From positions 1,992,001 to 2,056,000 of the forward strand of contig OY978098.1 of NCBI GenBank assembly GCA_963854735.1: 64,000 nt of DNA, read 5' to 3'. The notes below the pieces were generated by a model that did no database searches, had not been told where the DNA came from, and saw nothing but the letters and a program-made list of their open reading frames with translations. Within the stretch, counting starts at the first letter, position 1, and every line of letters begins with the position of its first letter. Source of the stretch: Marvania coccoides (lineage: Eukaryota > Chlorophyta > Trebouxiophyceae > Chlorellales > Chlorellaceae). Below are positions 11,613 to 23,435 of the stretch, in pieces. A program made the position numbers and the translations under genes.

Positions 11613-14600
11613 ATGGAGTCTCACGAGCAGCGAGGCCAGCGCCCGCGCTTGGTGATTCGCGAAATGGTGTTAGAGAACTTCAAGTCATACGCAGGCGCGC
11701 AGCGAGTGGGGCCGTTCCACAAGGTGCGGGCTGGTTGCAAAATAATCAGTCCAACCAACAACAAAAATAATTCGCTAAAATAATGCTTCTCTGCCGCAGA
11801 GCTTCTCCTCGGTGGTGGGCCCCAACGGCAGCGGCAAGTCCAACGTCATCGACGCGATGCTGTTCGTGTTTGGCAAGCGCGCCAAGCAGCTGCGCCTGAA
11901 CAAGGTGTCGGAGCTCATCCACAACTCCACCTACCACCGCAACCTCGAAATGGCAAAGGTCTCGGTCTTCTTCCAAGAGATCATCGACCTGGTGCGTCTC
12001 CAAAGGGAGGGGAGGGGCTGGGTGGAGCTTGCTTATGCCAGGGCAAGAAGTATTTGTGTGTTGAGCGGGTGTTTTTTTTACTTTGCTCCTTCCCCTCTTT
12101 TGAGCTGCGCAGGACGGCGACAACTGCGAGGTGGTGCCTGGCTCCGAGTTTGCGATCTCCCGCACTGCACACCGCAGCAACAAGTCCGACTACTACATCG
12201 ACGACCGCAAGAGCAACTTTAAGGAGGTGACCGACCTGCTCAAGGGCAAGGGCATCGACTTGGACAACAACAGGTTCCTCATCCTGCAGGGCGAGGTGGA
12301 GCAGATCTCCATGATGAAGCCCAAGGCGGCCACCGAGCACGACACGGGGCTGCTGGAGTACCTGGAGGACATCATCGGTACCGACAGGTAGGGGGGAAGA
12401 AACCCGCCGCTGCTGCTACTTTCTTTTTTAATTGTATTTGTCATCGCAGTCTTTAGGTGATGCACCAGTGTTTCTAATGCGCGTGTGTGCTCTTCGTTTT
12501 AAACTCTCCCGCTCGTAGGTATGTCCCCCAGATTGAGGAGGGCGCCAAGGCGCTGGAGGAGCTGACGGAGCGGCGGCAGGGCATGGTGCAGCGCGTGAAG
12601 ATCTCGGAGCGAGAGCGCGACGCGTGGGAGGGGCAAAAGCTGGCGTGCGAGGCGTACCAGAAGAAGGAGGTGGAGTGCCTGAAGACCCAGAAGGAGCAGG
12701 CCGAGGTTTACGCCCACAACTGCAAGGTGGGTTGAAAATTCTCTTGGGTCTCGCCGAACACTAGATAGTAGACGTTTCTCTCACCCATCCTTGTCTCCTC
12801 CCTCCCTTCCTTGCTCGCTCGCCTGCAGGAAACCGTGGAGAAGATCAGCGGCAACCTCACCGCGCTGGACGAGAAGCTGACGCGGGAGAAGGCCAAGTGC
12901 GCCGAATACACCGCCGGGCTGGAGGCTCACGAGGCCAAGTACAACACTGTGGCGGCGGAGCACGCTTCCATCCAGAAGGAGGTGGAGGCTGCTCGCTCGG
13001 AGTTTGCCGAGTTTGAGCGGAAGGATATCAAGCACAGGGAGGACATTAAACACGTCAAAGCCAAGCTGAAAAAGCTGGAGGACAAAACGGAGCGCGACGC
13101 ATCGCGGCTGGCGTCCTCCGAGGCTGAGATCGCGGCGCTGGAGGCGGCAGGGCCGCAGCTGCGGGCGGCGGCGGAACGCGCGGCGGAGCAGCTGGTTCCC
13201 GCGGAGGCGGCGCTGGAGAAGATGGTGGAGGGGGTGAAGGAGGAGGTGGAGGACCTGCGGGCGCAGCTGCGGCAGGTTCGCGGCGACTTGGAGCCGTGGG
13301 AGCGCCAAATGACGGAGGCTCGCGGCGCCGTCGAGGTGGCCTCGTCTGAGCGCGACCTGCTGGTGAAGCGCCACGAGGAGGCGGTGGCGCGGCTGGCCGA
13401 CGCCAAAGCCGAGCTCAAGGCCGCCAAGGAGAGCGCCGCGGCCAAGGGCAAGCAGGCCGCCGGCATGGAGGCGCAGCTCAGCAAGCTGCAGAATGCGGCG
13501 GACAAGGCTGCTGCGCGCGAGGCGGAGGCTGCCGCCGAGGTGGAGCGCCTGGAGGCTTCTTCCCGCGAGGTGCGTGGCCGCACCGAGCAGCGCCGTGCCG
13601 CCGCCTCCCAGCGGGTTTCCGCCTCTGCTGTGGTGGGGGCGCTGCTGGAGGCGCGCCGCACAGGCGCCATCAAGGGCATCCACGGCCGACTGGGCGACTT
13701 GGGCGCGATCGAAGCCAAGTACGACGTGGCTGCCTCCACCGCCTGCCCCGCCCTGGACTTCATCGTTGTGGACACCACCTCGGCTGCCCAGCACTGCGTG
13801 GAGCTGCTGCGCAAGCGCCAGATGGGCGTGGCCACCTTTTTGATCCTGGAGAAGCAGGCCCACCTGGCACCGGCGCTCAAAGAGGTGGTCTCCCCCCCCG
13901 AGGGCATCCCTCGACTGTTTGACCTGGTGCGGTGCGCCGACGAGCGTGTGCGGCTGGCGTTCTACTTCGCCATGCGCGACACCCTGGTGGCTGCCGACCT
14001 GGAGCAGGCCTCCCGCATTGCTTACTCCGGGGACAAGCGGTGGCGGCGGGTGGTGACCGGCAAGGGCGAGATGATCAACGAGAACGGCACCATGTCGGGC
14101 GGGGGCTCCAAGCCGCGCGGAGGGCGGCTGTGCCTGGGCAAAGCCGCGCCCAAGGTGGCGTCCGATGCTAAAGAGGCCGAGGGCGAGCTGCGCGACGCCG
14201 AGCGCGACCTGGAGGCTGCCGCCGCTGCTCTGAAAGAGGCGCGGTCCGTGCTGGGCGAGGCCCAGGCCGAGGCCAAGGCGGCGCGGCTGGCTTTTGAGGA
14301 CATTGACACCACGGTGCCCAAGCTGCGGATGGAGGCCAAGGCGGCGCTGGAGCGCGCTGCCGACCTCGAGGGCAGCATGGCTGAGATGGAGGCAGTCGCC
14401 AAGATGGACCGCGGCGACGCCGCCCGCGTGCAGGCGCTGGAGGCCGAGATTGCGGCGGAGGAGAAGAAGCTGGCTGGGTACGTGCGCAAGAGCGCGGGGC
14501 TGACGTCCAAGGCAGAGGCGCTGGAGCGTGCCATTGCCGACGTTGGCGGCGAGAAGCTGAAGCGGCAGAAGGCGCTGGTGGCGCGGCTGCAGGGGGATAT

Positions 14601-15804
14601 CTCCGCCGCCGAGAGCGAGGCCACCAAGAAGGAGGTGCAGGCTGCCGCCGCCGCCAAGCAGGTGGCCAAGCTGCGCAAGGAGGTCGAGAAGGCGGTTGGC
14701 GAGCGCGAGAAGCTGTCTGCCCAGCAGGAGGCCACCATGGCGGAGTTCAAGGCGCTGGAGGAGGCGGCGTTCAGGGTGCTGGAGGTGGTTCAGGCCACGC
14801 AAACGGTGCTTACCGCCAAGGAGGCCGAGCTGGAGGCCATTCGCGCCGAGTTTTCAGAGCGCCAGCGGGAAGTGTCCATCATCCGCCAAGTGGAGGTGGA
14901 CATCGCCAACGAGGTGGACGTGCAGCGCGCCGCCCTGCGCGAAGAGAGCGGCAAGCTGAAAAGCTGGACCGCCAAGGCCGCGGCGCACGCCAAGGCGCTG
15001 CAGGAGCGCACCGGCGAGCCGGCGGTGGCGATGACCGCAGAGGAGCTGGCCACCGCCAGCGCGCAGGAGCTGCAGTACCGCGTAACAGTGTTGGAGGAGG
15101 AGATGTCGCGCATGAACATCAACCTGGAGGCCATTGAGGCGTGGCGGCAGGCCGACGCCGAGTACGCAGCCCGCGTGGCTGATCTGGACGCTGTCAACGC
15201 GGAGCGGGACGGCGTGCGCAAGGCGCACGAGGAGCTGCGCAAGCGGCGCCTTGAGGAGTTTATGTCCGGGTTCAACACCATCAGCCTGAAGCTGAAGGAG
15301 ATGTACCAGATGATCACGATGGGGGGGGACGCCGAGCTCGAGCTGGTGGACTCGCTGGACCCCTTCTCAGAGGGCATCCTCTTCAGCGTGCGACCCCCCA
15401 AGAAGAGCTGGAAGAACATCGCCAACTTGAGCGGCGGGGAGAAGACGCTGTCGTCGCTGTCCCTTGTGTTTGCGCTGCACCACTACAAGCCGACACCGCT
15501 GTACGTGATGGACGAGATCGACGCAGCGTTGGACTTTAAGAACGTCTCTATAGTGGGGCACTACATCAAGGAGCGCACCCGCGACGCCCAGTTCGTCATC
15601 ATCTCGCTGCGCAACAACATGTTTGAGCTGGCGGACCGACTGGTGGGCATCTACAAGACGGACAACGCCACCAAGAGCGTGGCCATCGACCCGGGGGCGT
15701 TTGTGGTAGGGCAACATGCGGTGCCGGCCAAGGGCGGGGCCGCCGCTGAGGCTGGCGCGATGGATCAGGAGCAGCGGGCGCCAGCAGCGGTGCCGGCCAC
15801 GTGA
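11613..15804 (+). CDS. SMC4: condensin subunit SMC4
   Basis: ATPase core subunit of condensin; pairs with SMC2 to compact chromosomes. Exons 11613-11723, 11800-11991, 12113-12387, 12519-12726, 12829-15804; 1,253 residues, a normal SMC4 length. Walker A GPNGSGKS at residues 44-51; the SMC4-type QGEVEQISMMKPKA segment follows. A long coiled coil surrounds the hinge (about 540-700, beginning TGAIKGIHGRLGDLG). ABC signature NLSGGEKTLSSLSLVFALHH is near 1128 and Walker B YVMDEIDAALDF near 1154. All four introns are GT-AG and fall in the N-terminal head; the rest is one 3-kb exon. The final 40 residues, Ala/Pro/Gly-rich, are not conserved. Translation starts at the first in-frame ATG. Confidence 0.97.
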
Positions 15805-16153
15805 TGAAGCAGCCTTCTCCCCCTCCTTTTCCTTTTCTGTTTATTTGTTTTATTTTGTTTTGCTGATGAACCGAGATTCAAGTGGGTTCCTCTTCTTTTT
15901 ACGTTAGTATGATTCATTATTGACCGACAGCAATGACGTCTCAAAACTTGCTCTTTCCCTGTGACCTTCCTTTTCACCTTTTTCTCTAGTAATAAATCTC
16001 TATTTAAGCGCCACACACACACTCATATGTTCAAACTTTTACATATTAGAGACCGCGACAGGGCCCCTTGCCAAAACACAGCATGAAAACATTGAGCTCC
16101 ATGCTCTGCGCAGACAGCCCTTTAATTACTCCATTTTATTGTTAGCAGAGAGG
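15805..16153. other. convergent intergenic spacer
   Basis: Non-coding tail-to-tail spacer (349 bp) between SMC4 and proteasome alpha4; T-rich 3' UTR-like sequence, no gene seen. Confidence 0.4.
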
Positions 16154-17216
16154 TCAATCGCCGCCTCCGCCAGCTGCAGGCCGCTGTGGCGCCGCCGCCG
16201 CCTTATCTGCCTCCACCTCTTTCACCAGCGCCTCGACCTCGTCGTCGCTCAAAAACCTCGGGCCTGCCCCGCCCTCGATTACAGTCAGCTCGATGTTGGC
16301 GGCGCTGCCCTCCACAACCTCTGTGAGCGCGCGCACCGCCAGCTTGAGCGTCTCCCTCCCCGAGCTCTCCTTCCAGTTCTTCTCCAAATACTCCCGCACA
16401 GTCTTGGAGTTGCGGCCGATGGAGTTGGCCTTCCAGGCGGAGTAGGTGCCGGAGGGGTCGGTCTGGTACAGGGCAGGCTTGCCTGCAGAGCGCAGACCAT
16501 TAAAAAAAGGGGTTTTAGAGACCAAAACAGGGGACACTTGAACATGAGAAATGAGTCGAAAGTAAAATTAATCGGCGATTTAAGAGGGGGGAAATCTACG
16601 ATTAAAATACCAGAAACAGTAGAAATAGAGAACAGTACACGACCCGCTGTTGGTTTCCTTTCTTTCTTCTCTTCCTCACCTGTTGGGTCAAACCCCACGA
16701 TGAGGGCGGAGATGCCAAAGGGCCGCACTCCTCCGCTCTGGGTGTACTTTTGCTGCACCCCCGCGATGTACTTGGCCATGTACTCCACGCTGGCAGGCTC
16801 GTCCAGCGTCAGCCGGTGGCTCTGCGCCTCCACGCGCGCCCGATTGATGAGCACTCGGGCGTCCGCGGTGAGACCAGCGAACGCCAGGCAGATGTGGTCG
16901 TCGATGCGAGCGATCTTGCGCACGGTCTGCGATACCTGCAGCTTGGCCACTGCCTTCTTTTCCACGCCCAGCACGATGGAGTCGGTGCCGCGAACGCCGA
17001 CGGCAAGAGCGCCCTTTCGAACAGCCTCTAGCGCGTATTCCACCTGTCAGGGAGGGCAAGGAGAGTAGCGTGAGGGAAGGGTTGATCTCGTTTGGAGGGT
17101 TTGCAGGGCCATCAAGGAGGCTCAGAAGCCTTTTAGAAGCATCTCCCTCAAAAACTTACTTGAAACAGATGGCCATCAGGCGAGAAAACCGTGATTGCAC
17201 GATCATAGCGTGCCAT
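16154..17216 (-). CDS. PSMA7: 20S proteasome subunit alpha type 7 (alpha4, PAD1)
   Basis: Structural alpha-ring subunit of the 20S proteasome, 249 residues. Exons 5' to 3': 17160-17216, 16680-17043, 16154-16482. The N-terminus [19 protein letters not shown] joined to [11 protein letters not shown] is the proteasome alpha signature and is closest to alpha4. The second splice rebuilds [19 protein letters not shown]. The C-terminal tail is rich in Ala and Gly. Introns are GT-AG. Its start is 451 bp from the divergent cytochrome b561 start. Confidence 0.95.
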
Positions 17217-17667
17217 TGTTGCGTTGATGCGGGTGGTGCGGCGGACTGCTGATTTTCGATCAAAAAAATATCAAGTGATCAAGCTTCAAGTGGACTCCGC
17301 CGCAGGTCTTTGATCTCGGTAAGTGGATTCAAGAAGGAATGTCAAAATATTGTTTTTGTTTCGCAGCAAGGGAGAGCCCACCGATGGACAAGCCTTTGGG
17401 GAAAATAGCTTTGCAATCGAGGTGGACAACAAGTTACCTTTTGTTATTTGCCATTGTAATTTACACAGAGGGTCTTCCTCTCGCAGCCAAAGAACCAGGC
17501 TGTCCTCCTGCTGCAGCTGAATTCAATACTTGATCATTTGCAGCCCAACCCCTCTAGCCAGAGAGGCGAACATAAGGCCAGCCAGCCGTCTCCTCGGGCT
17601 GGAGGCAGTCCTTCACTACAGGCACCATCTTCCCACCAACCCAGCGGCAGCAACCGTGCCTACCACC
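17217..17667. promoter_or_regulatory. divergent spacer PSMA7 / cytochrome b561
   Basis: Non-coding 451 bp between divergent start codons. The last 130 bp upstream of the b561 ATG are open in frame but contain no ATG, so they are read as 5' UTR. A pyrimidine-TTGCAG sequence near 17542 could be a 5' UTR intron acceptor. Confidence 0.3.
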
Positions 17668-18643
17668 ATGCTTGCAAGTTCGTCAAACGCTGGGGCGCTC
17701 ACCCCTGAAGCCCCCCTCTTCACGACGCCTCCCTTCGTCACGCACGCCGTGCGGGCGCTGGAGGTCGTGATCGTTGCGCTAGTGGCGTGGTGGGTCTCTC
17801 TTTTAGGCGGGTTGCGGCTGTCGCCAGCGGTCACCGACCCAGCAGGCGGAGCCAACGATACCTCAGGAGTCTTCAACTGGCACCCCCTCATGATGACCTT
17901 CGCATTCGTCGTGTGCATGGGTGAAGCCGTGCTGGCGTACCGCGCCCCGCTGCTGCGCCTGCCTGACCGCCCGGCCCGCAAAGCGTGGCATGGTGCTCTC
18001 CACGCTTCGGCCCTAATTACAGGCGTGCTGGGGCTGGTGGCTGCGTTCAAGAGCCACACGCTGAAGCGCCCCACGCCCATCCCTAATTTGTACTCGGCGC
18101 ACTCCTGGCTGGGCTGCTGGACGTGTCTTTTGTTTGTCGGCCAATTTTGCCTCGGCGTTGCCGCCTTCCTGGCGCCCAAGTGGTCGCAAGCCAGCCGCGC
18201 GGCATTTGGACCGTACCACAGCTTCTTGGGGCTGACCACCTGGGTCTCGGGACTGGCAACTGTCGCGGTAAGGGAGATAAACATTTTTTTTTTGTTTTTT
18301 TTTCATATTTTTTCAATGCAGCGTCCCTTTTTTGCCGTTTTTTTCTCTCTTCATGTGTATTGAATTTTGTTGCCATTTATGCTCTCAATACACATTGCAG
18401 GTGGGAATTCAAGAGAAAACCACGTTTGTGCAGGCATTTGGCAAGCCGGCGCTGTCCGCCGCCGTCATGCGCGTCCCAGCAGCGCTGCAACCCCTGCTGG
18501 CGCTCTTCGCCGTCGCGGTGCTGTTTCACCACATGCAGCGCGTGCAGAGCATCAGGGTTGCTGAGCAGGAGGACGGTCTGCCGCGTGATGCCACGATTCA
18601 ACTGGGAGTTGAGGAGCAGCCGCTCCGTAGCCACCAGGTCTGA
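17668..18643 (+). CDS. cytochrome b561, transmembrane electron carrier
   Basis: Six-helix diheme membrane protein, 280 residues; the family moves electrons across membranes, usually from cytosolic ascorbate to monodehydroascorbate or ferric iron. Exons 17668-18267 and 18401-18643, GT-AG, phase 0. The four heme-ligand histidines are about H72 (FNWHPLMM), H108 (KAWHGALH), H145 (YSAHSWLG) and H184 (PYHSFLG), the standard two-heme spacing. The SHTLKRPTPIPNLYSAHS loop agrees with the family. Helices are visible around residues 24-45, 73-92, 108-130, 145-165, 184-205 and in exon 2 (QPLLALFAVAVLF). Membrane location (plasma membrane, vacuole or thylakoid) cannot be told from sequence. Confidence 0.9.
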
Positions 18644-18699
18644 GCTTCAAAACCGTATTTGCAGCGGTATGACATTTGAATACCCGACAGCGGCGAAAA

Positions 18700-18990
18700 G
18701 CGGCGCTGGTTGCGAGCGTGGAGGCTTCTTTTGAGGGGAAATGCGGCGGGTGGAGCGGCGGAGCTGGTCAGAGATCTGGAGGAGGTGCGCTGCTACGAGC
18801 GTGAAAAAAAAAGCAGCTGGTCAAAGAGGTACTGCATGCGTAGCAAATGGAGCGACAGCAGGCCATCATGGGGCTGGCGGAATCTAGTTTTGCAGCAGGC
18901 ACTTCTTCAGCAAGCAACCTTCAGTGCTGCTGCAAGCGACGGTGCAGCCAGAGGCGTCAAGACGGGATTGAGAGTTCCTTTCTTGATGAA
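18700..18990 (+). pseudogene. decayed coiled-coil/Gln-rich coding fragment
   Basis: No intact gene is seen. On the plus strand AAELVRDLEEVRCYEREKK runs into a run of nine A. After a frame change it continues QLVKEVLHA, an in-frame TAG, then QMERQQAIMGLAES. A third frame gives LQQALLQQATFSAAASDGAA. Frame shifts and a TAG at a probable glutamine position suggest a degenerate gene copy. The 3' part (18893-18960) resembles 20400-20460, so the two are probably fragments of one repeat family. Original function unknown. Confidence 0.4.
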
Positions 18991-19242
18991 ATGAACTGCT
19001 AGCAGGCACTAGTCTTCTTCAGCAAGCGTGGAGCTAACGATTAATTTGAGGTCGTCCAATTCACCCCTCGGCAATTCTTCATGTTTTACACGAGTACTAC
19101 AGGCTAGACAATACAAGTACAATTATTTTTTTGCAAAAGAAGAATTTTTATACAAGGAGGGAGGAAGAGTACATGTGCCGTTTTAGACAGAGAAAAAAAC
19201 ATACAAAACCAAATAACATGCCATTTAACTGTAATGCATTTT

Positions 19243-20157
19243 CTATTTTAGAGGGGGGAAGTTGGGCCCCTTCTCATCAGAGATGATTTTACAGGCGACA
19301 TGCAAATACTCCCCAAGGCACTGCAGCATGAAAGAATTGTTCAGACCAAGGTGACCAGCATCTATGTCCACATGTTCACGTAACCAAAGCTGCATATGCA
19401 TTTGTCCCAACAGATGACCGAAAATTATCTCAATTTGCTTTGCAGATGTGTCGATCACTGTGGCCTCTTTCGCTTCGCTGGAAACGCGAACATACCTCCT
19501 CATGCAGCTCAGCAGCTTAGCATTCTCCGGGCTCTTCAAGGCATTCCCCCAAAGCGCTCTCCGACTCGTTTCCCTTCTCAGCTCCTCTCTCGAGCTCCTG
19601 AACCTTTATTCTGCCATTTCTGCACAATGGGCGATGTGAACACGGAAAGAGAGGATCGTTTAGAAGGGATGCAGTAGCGGCAAAAGCAAGCCACTTGCAT
19701 TTATGGGAGCGTTCAAGATGGAACAGCAGCACTACACAATAGCATTCTTACCGATCAGCCCGCGAGCGTCGAGAAGGCCGCGCACCTTGGCCAGACGAGT
19801 TGCCGTCGCCGTCAGCTCAAATTTAAGGAGCGCCGCCTCATTCCGCGCAACCACCGTCTGCAACCGCACTTTCGCAAGCTCCTTCTCCTTGAGCGCAAGC
19901 TCCTTCTCCTTCTGCAGCTCTTCCTCCTTCCTCCTGTGCAGGGAGAGCATAATGCGCACTTTCTCATTTGGATCCAGGGAGGATCCTGCTAACTCTTCGA
20001 AATCGCTGCTCTTGGACTCCCTTGGAATTCGAGAGGACGCGCCAGCATGCTTGAAAAGCGGCGCGAGGCCACGCTGTGAGATCCCACGTCCTTCAAATGT
20101 GACAGGACGGAGACCAAAAGGTGGCAAGCGAGTTGAATATAAATGAGTTGGAACCAT
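19243..20157 (-). pseudogene. unrecognised coiled-coil gene, possibly frameshifted
   Basis: Minus-strand coding-like region that I do not recognise. From 20157 it starts MVPTHLYSTRLPPFGLRPV and contains a highly charged coiled coil (HRRKEEELQKEKELALKEKE, then LAKVRLQTVVARNEAALL). A good GTAAGA donor sits near 19757. A second block ends at 19243 and reads KSPENAKLLSCMRRYVRVSS, then ATVIDTSAKQIEIIFGHLLG and ends SDEKGPNFPPLK. The two blocks join in frame only if an apparent one-base insertion near 19570 (ELERE-type repeat) is skipped or an unusual splice is used. So it is either a recently broken gene, a misassembled base or a mis-modelled gene. Base composition is less GC-rich than neighbouring genes. 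Confidence 0.35.
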
Positions 20158-20269
20158 TATTTTTCAAAAAAAGTTTTTGCTCAAAGCTTGATTTATGTTT
20201 ATTTGAGCTTCATCCAAATGAAGCCAGAAAAAAAAAAGAAATAATAATACACTACGGTGCGCCATGAGG

Positions 20270-20520
20270 CCAACATGGCGCAGGCAGCAACGCCGTGTGG
20301 GGGTGCTGTGCCACGTAGACGTAGGTAGTTACCAGCACCAACCTGCCCTCTGGAGCATGGCCTACCATCAGGCTGTGTTCCAGAAGTCTTTGATGCAATA
20401 GCAGGCACTCCAGCAAGCAATGTTGCTGCAAGCGGCAGCCAGAGGTGTCGACGGGCTTGCCGCCGTCTGGGCCACAGAAGATAACGGAGACTGTACCTGC
20501 GGCGGGCAGTTGAGACAGGA
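20270..20520 (+). pseudogene. second decayed Gln/Ala-rich fragment
   Basis: Plus-strand translation gives SYQHQPALWSMAYHQAVFQK, then SLMQ-TAG-QALQQAMLLQAAARGVDG. The TAG sits where CAG (Gln) would be expected. The stretch 20400-20460 resembles 18893-18960 (shared CAGGCACT...CAGCAAGCAA...GCTGCAAGCG and CAGCCAGAGG). A minus-strand open frame across 20252-20632 looks like a shadow. Best read as a degenerate repeat copy. Confidence 0.35.
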
Positions 20521-20856
20521 CCTCCATTTTTGAACAATCCTGAGAATTCAACCAGCCCCAGATACAGCTCAGAAAATTAACAGCCGCTGTCCACTTGCTA
20601 GTCAAACTCCGCAGCGTTCCCAACGCCTGCAAATTTTCTCACAATCTGCACTACAATCATTTGCAGCTGTGCTGCCTTGACAGTAAAAAACTACGTTGAA
20701 AATTAAAGCATGCATGCATAAAATATACGATGAAATGTATCATTCATTTAGTATATGAAAAATTTAGTATTTCATTAATTGCGAGAACACAGTCAGTGCT
20801 GCAGGACACCAGTGCCTCTCCGCCCCTGACCACAATCGCTGTCAGCGAATAAAATT

Positions 20857-23144
20857 TCAGTACTCCAGCAGTCGCATCACCGCCACCTCGCTGTGCAGTT
20901 CCTCATTGTAGGCATGCCGCGGCCCCGTCGGCACCAGGAAGGCATCCACCCGCGCCCCCTCCGTGATGCCCTGCTGCGTTTGGTACTCCAGCGCCTACAT
21001 CACACAAAGAACAGGGGAAAGAAGCCAATTCAGAATAGTGAACGCATGATAAAAATAAAAATAAAGAGAAGAGAAGTAAAGTAAAGTAAAAAGTAACGGG
21101 GCTGCTGTATTTTATTCACTTTACAATGAGCACTCCCAATGCTTGAATAGCTCGAATATGCACCCACTCCTCCTCCTCACCATGTCCATGTCGATCTGGT
21201 TTACGTGGTCAATGAGCCGCTTGGCCAGCGCCTCTGCGGTGATCTCCCCGCTGGCCACCCCAGCCAAAATGCCGTGGGGCTCGTCCAACCGCCGCCGCCG
21301 CGCCGCCCTGCCCGGATCCCCGTCCTCCGCCATCGTCTTCAGCACCGTGTGCACCGCCGCCGCCACGTTTGGGATGTACTTTGCCAGGTTCCGCTTGCGC
21401 TGCCGCTGCTCCTTGGCCGCCTGCTGCCGCGTGATCTTCTGCTTCAGCTGCACCGCACACTGTTGGATGGCGCCCTTCACCGCCGCCTGGATCTCCTCCA
21501 CGTCGTCCGCCATGTACTCCTTCCCCGCGCCCTTGAAGGGAATCTTTGTCGACACCACCGACACGAAAACCCCCACCCTGTCACTGCTCTGGTTTATCTT
21601 GTACGACGACCAGTTAATGCGCTTCATCGCGGTGCGGGTGATCACGTCGGACCCGCCCTCGAACAGCAGTGGAATGCGGTTGGCAAAGCGGTGAATGTTG
21701 ATGCCAGGCTTCACGTTGCGCCCGCCCACGCTCACCGCCGCCTCCACGATGAACGAGTGCCCCTCGTGCACCCCCACCGCCCCCGCGTGCGTGGCCACCA
21801 GCTCCGGCCGCAGCTCCTTCATCACCCCCAGCCGCAGGTTGTACTCGCCAGCGGGGCTCAAGTGGGCGCCGTCGGGGTCAGGAAACCGCACCTCGTGCAG
21901 CAACTGGTGCAGGCGCAGCAGCTGGCGCGCGTCCAGCTCTGAGGGGGCGTCGTCTTCGTCCGCCCCCGCCCGCATTTCCCCGATGATGCGCCCCGCCAGG
22001 TCGCGGGAGACGCAGGCGAACTCGCGGCAGAGGAAGGAGGACAGCGTGGGTGCCTGCGTGGTGGCCGCCAGCCGCTTGATGAGCTCCAGGTCCACCGAGG
22101 AGGGGTGGTGCTTGGTGGCCTTGGGGGGCGGGGGCATGGCGTTGGTGCGGCGGGCAAACGTGGCGTCGAACGACGCCTTGTCGTCCTCCGCTGTGTGCCG
22201 GAAGGAGAAGCGCGCGTAGGGCGTGATGACCGCGATCTGCTGCAGGTACTTCATCACTTTTGGGCGGTAGTACTGCCAGTTGCCGGCGATGATGACGCTC
22301 AGCTCGGAGCCCATCCAACCGTCGGGGTTGTCCAGCTTCTTGGCCACGTGCACGTTGGGCTCGTTGCGCTGGATGTCGATGTCCAGCTTGTAGTAGGACC
22401 GCGTGGGGGAGCCCCGCCTGGCGGAGGTGATCTCGATGGGCAGCCCCGTGCTCATCTTAGACCAAATCAGCACCATTTTGGCGCCTAGGCCGAACTTTCC
22501 GCGCGTCTGTTTGACCCCGTACTTCGTCCCCGACAGCACCCGCCCCAGCATCTCCGGAATGTCTTCGTGGCTCATGCCGGCGCCGTTGTCCTTGACGGTG
22601 ACCCGAAAAAAGACTTTCTCGGCGCGAGAGGCATGCGCGGCGCGCTGCTTGGCCACCAGCTCCTTCCGGCGGGCCTCCACCTGCGCGGCGCTCTCCCCCT
22701 TCTTCGCTGCGGCCTTCTCCAGCTTCTCCAGCTCCTTTGCTTCCCTGGCCAGGCGCTTCACCTTGGCCCCCTCGGTCTCGTAGTCCTGGTACAGCTCAGC
22801 ATCGCGGCGGGCGTGGTTGGTGACGCCCCGCATCGTGTTCAGCCGCCCCTGGCTCATCTCCTCCACCGTGATGTCGATGTCCGGCAGCTGGGAGACGCTC
22901 TCGGCGGCGTCCAGCGAGTTCTCCACCAGCTCGCGGATGGTGGTGTACAGGCACTTGCCGGGCTGCAGATTGGGAGGTGGAAGTAGGGTGAAGTGAGGGA
23001 TGGGTGTGGATTGATGGGGAGGGGGGAGAGAGGGCTGCGCACGTTGTCAAACCCAGCAATGTTTTTGTTCTCGGCAAAAAATTCAGCAGGGCTCTTTTGC
23101 TGCAGGACGTCGCCCTTGGGTGCGCCTTTTGCCTTGCCCCCCAT
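20857..23144 (-). CDS. TOP6B: DNA topoisomerase VI subunit B
   Basis: GHKL-ATPase subunit of plant/archaeal topoisomerase VI, needed in plants for endoreduplication; partners the Spo11-like A subunit, not present here. Exons 5' to 3': 23043-23144, 21181-22962, 20857-20994; 673 residues, close to Arabidopsis TOP6B (about 670). The first splice joins NKNIAGFDN to PGKCLYTTIRELVENSLDAA, containing the N-box; VKDNGAGMSHEDIP and GTKYGVKQTRGKFGLGAKMV complete the ATP site. The last exon (ALEYQTQQGITEGARVDAFL...) completes a conserved C-terminus that a two-exon reading would lose. Compared with archaeal enzymes there is a lysine-rich insert between the N-box and the DNGAGM motif. All introns are GT-AG. 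Confidence 0.95.
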
Positions 23145-23435
23145 TGTGATGGAAGTTGAGGCTGGATCACATTCAAAACTTTGAGTTTGTTTAGTGGTTT
23201 AAATTCTTGATCACTTTAATAGTTTTCTCGCAAATAGGGCGACAGGCGCAGGACGTAGCCTTCCTCGCAGCAAATTGAAGTGTATCAATATAAAATACAA
23301 TAGCAAAGAAGCGTACTGAAAATAATCCGGTTCAAATAATTGTGTCGGTGCCATCATTCCTCTCCAACTCCAATAGTGGCTGTGCCTTAATAATTTTATG
23401 AGATACGATCCATCGAAACTAGTGTAACGGGGAGG
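23145..23435. promoter_or_regulatory. divergent spacer TOP6B / MCU
   Basis: Non-coding 291 bp between divergent starts; AT-rich, no motif assigned. Confidence 0.35.

Noticed and set aside
12781..14802. 673-residue minus-strand open frame opposite SMC4
   Set aside because: Mirror of the highly biased GC-rich SMC4 codons; Leu/His/Arg-rich low-complexity product with no family features.
18830..20400. Reassignment of TAG to glutamine
   Set aside because: TAG occurs at Gln-like positions in the decayed fragments, but G6PD, RRS1 and the complex I subunit gene end in TAG at the expected C-terminus, so the code is standard; CAG-to-TAG decay explains it.
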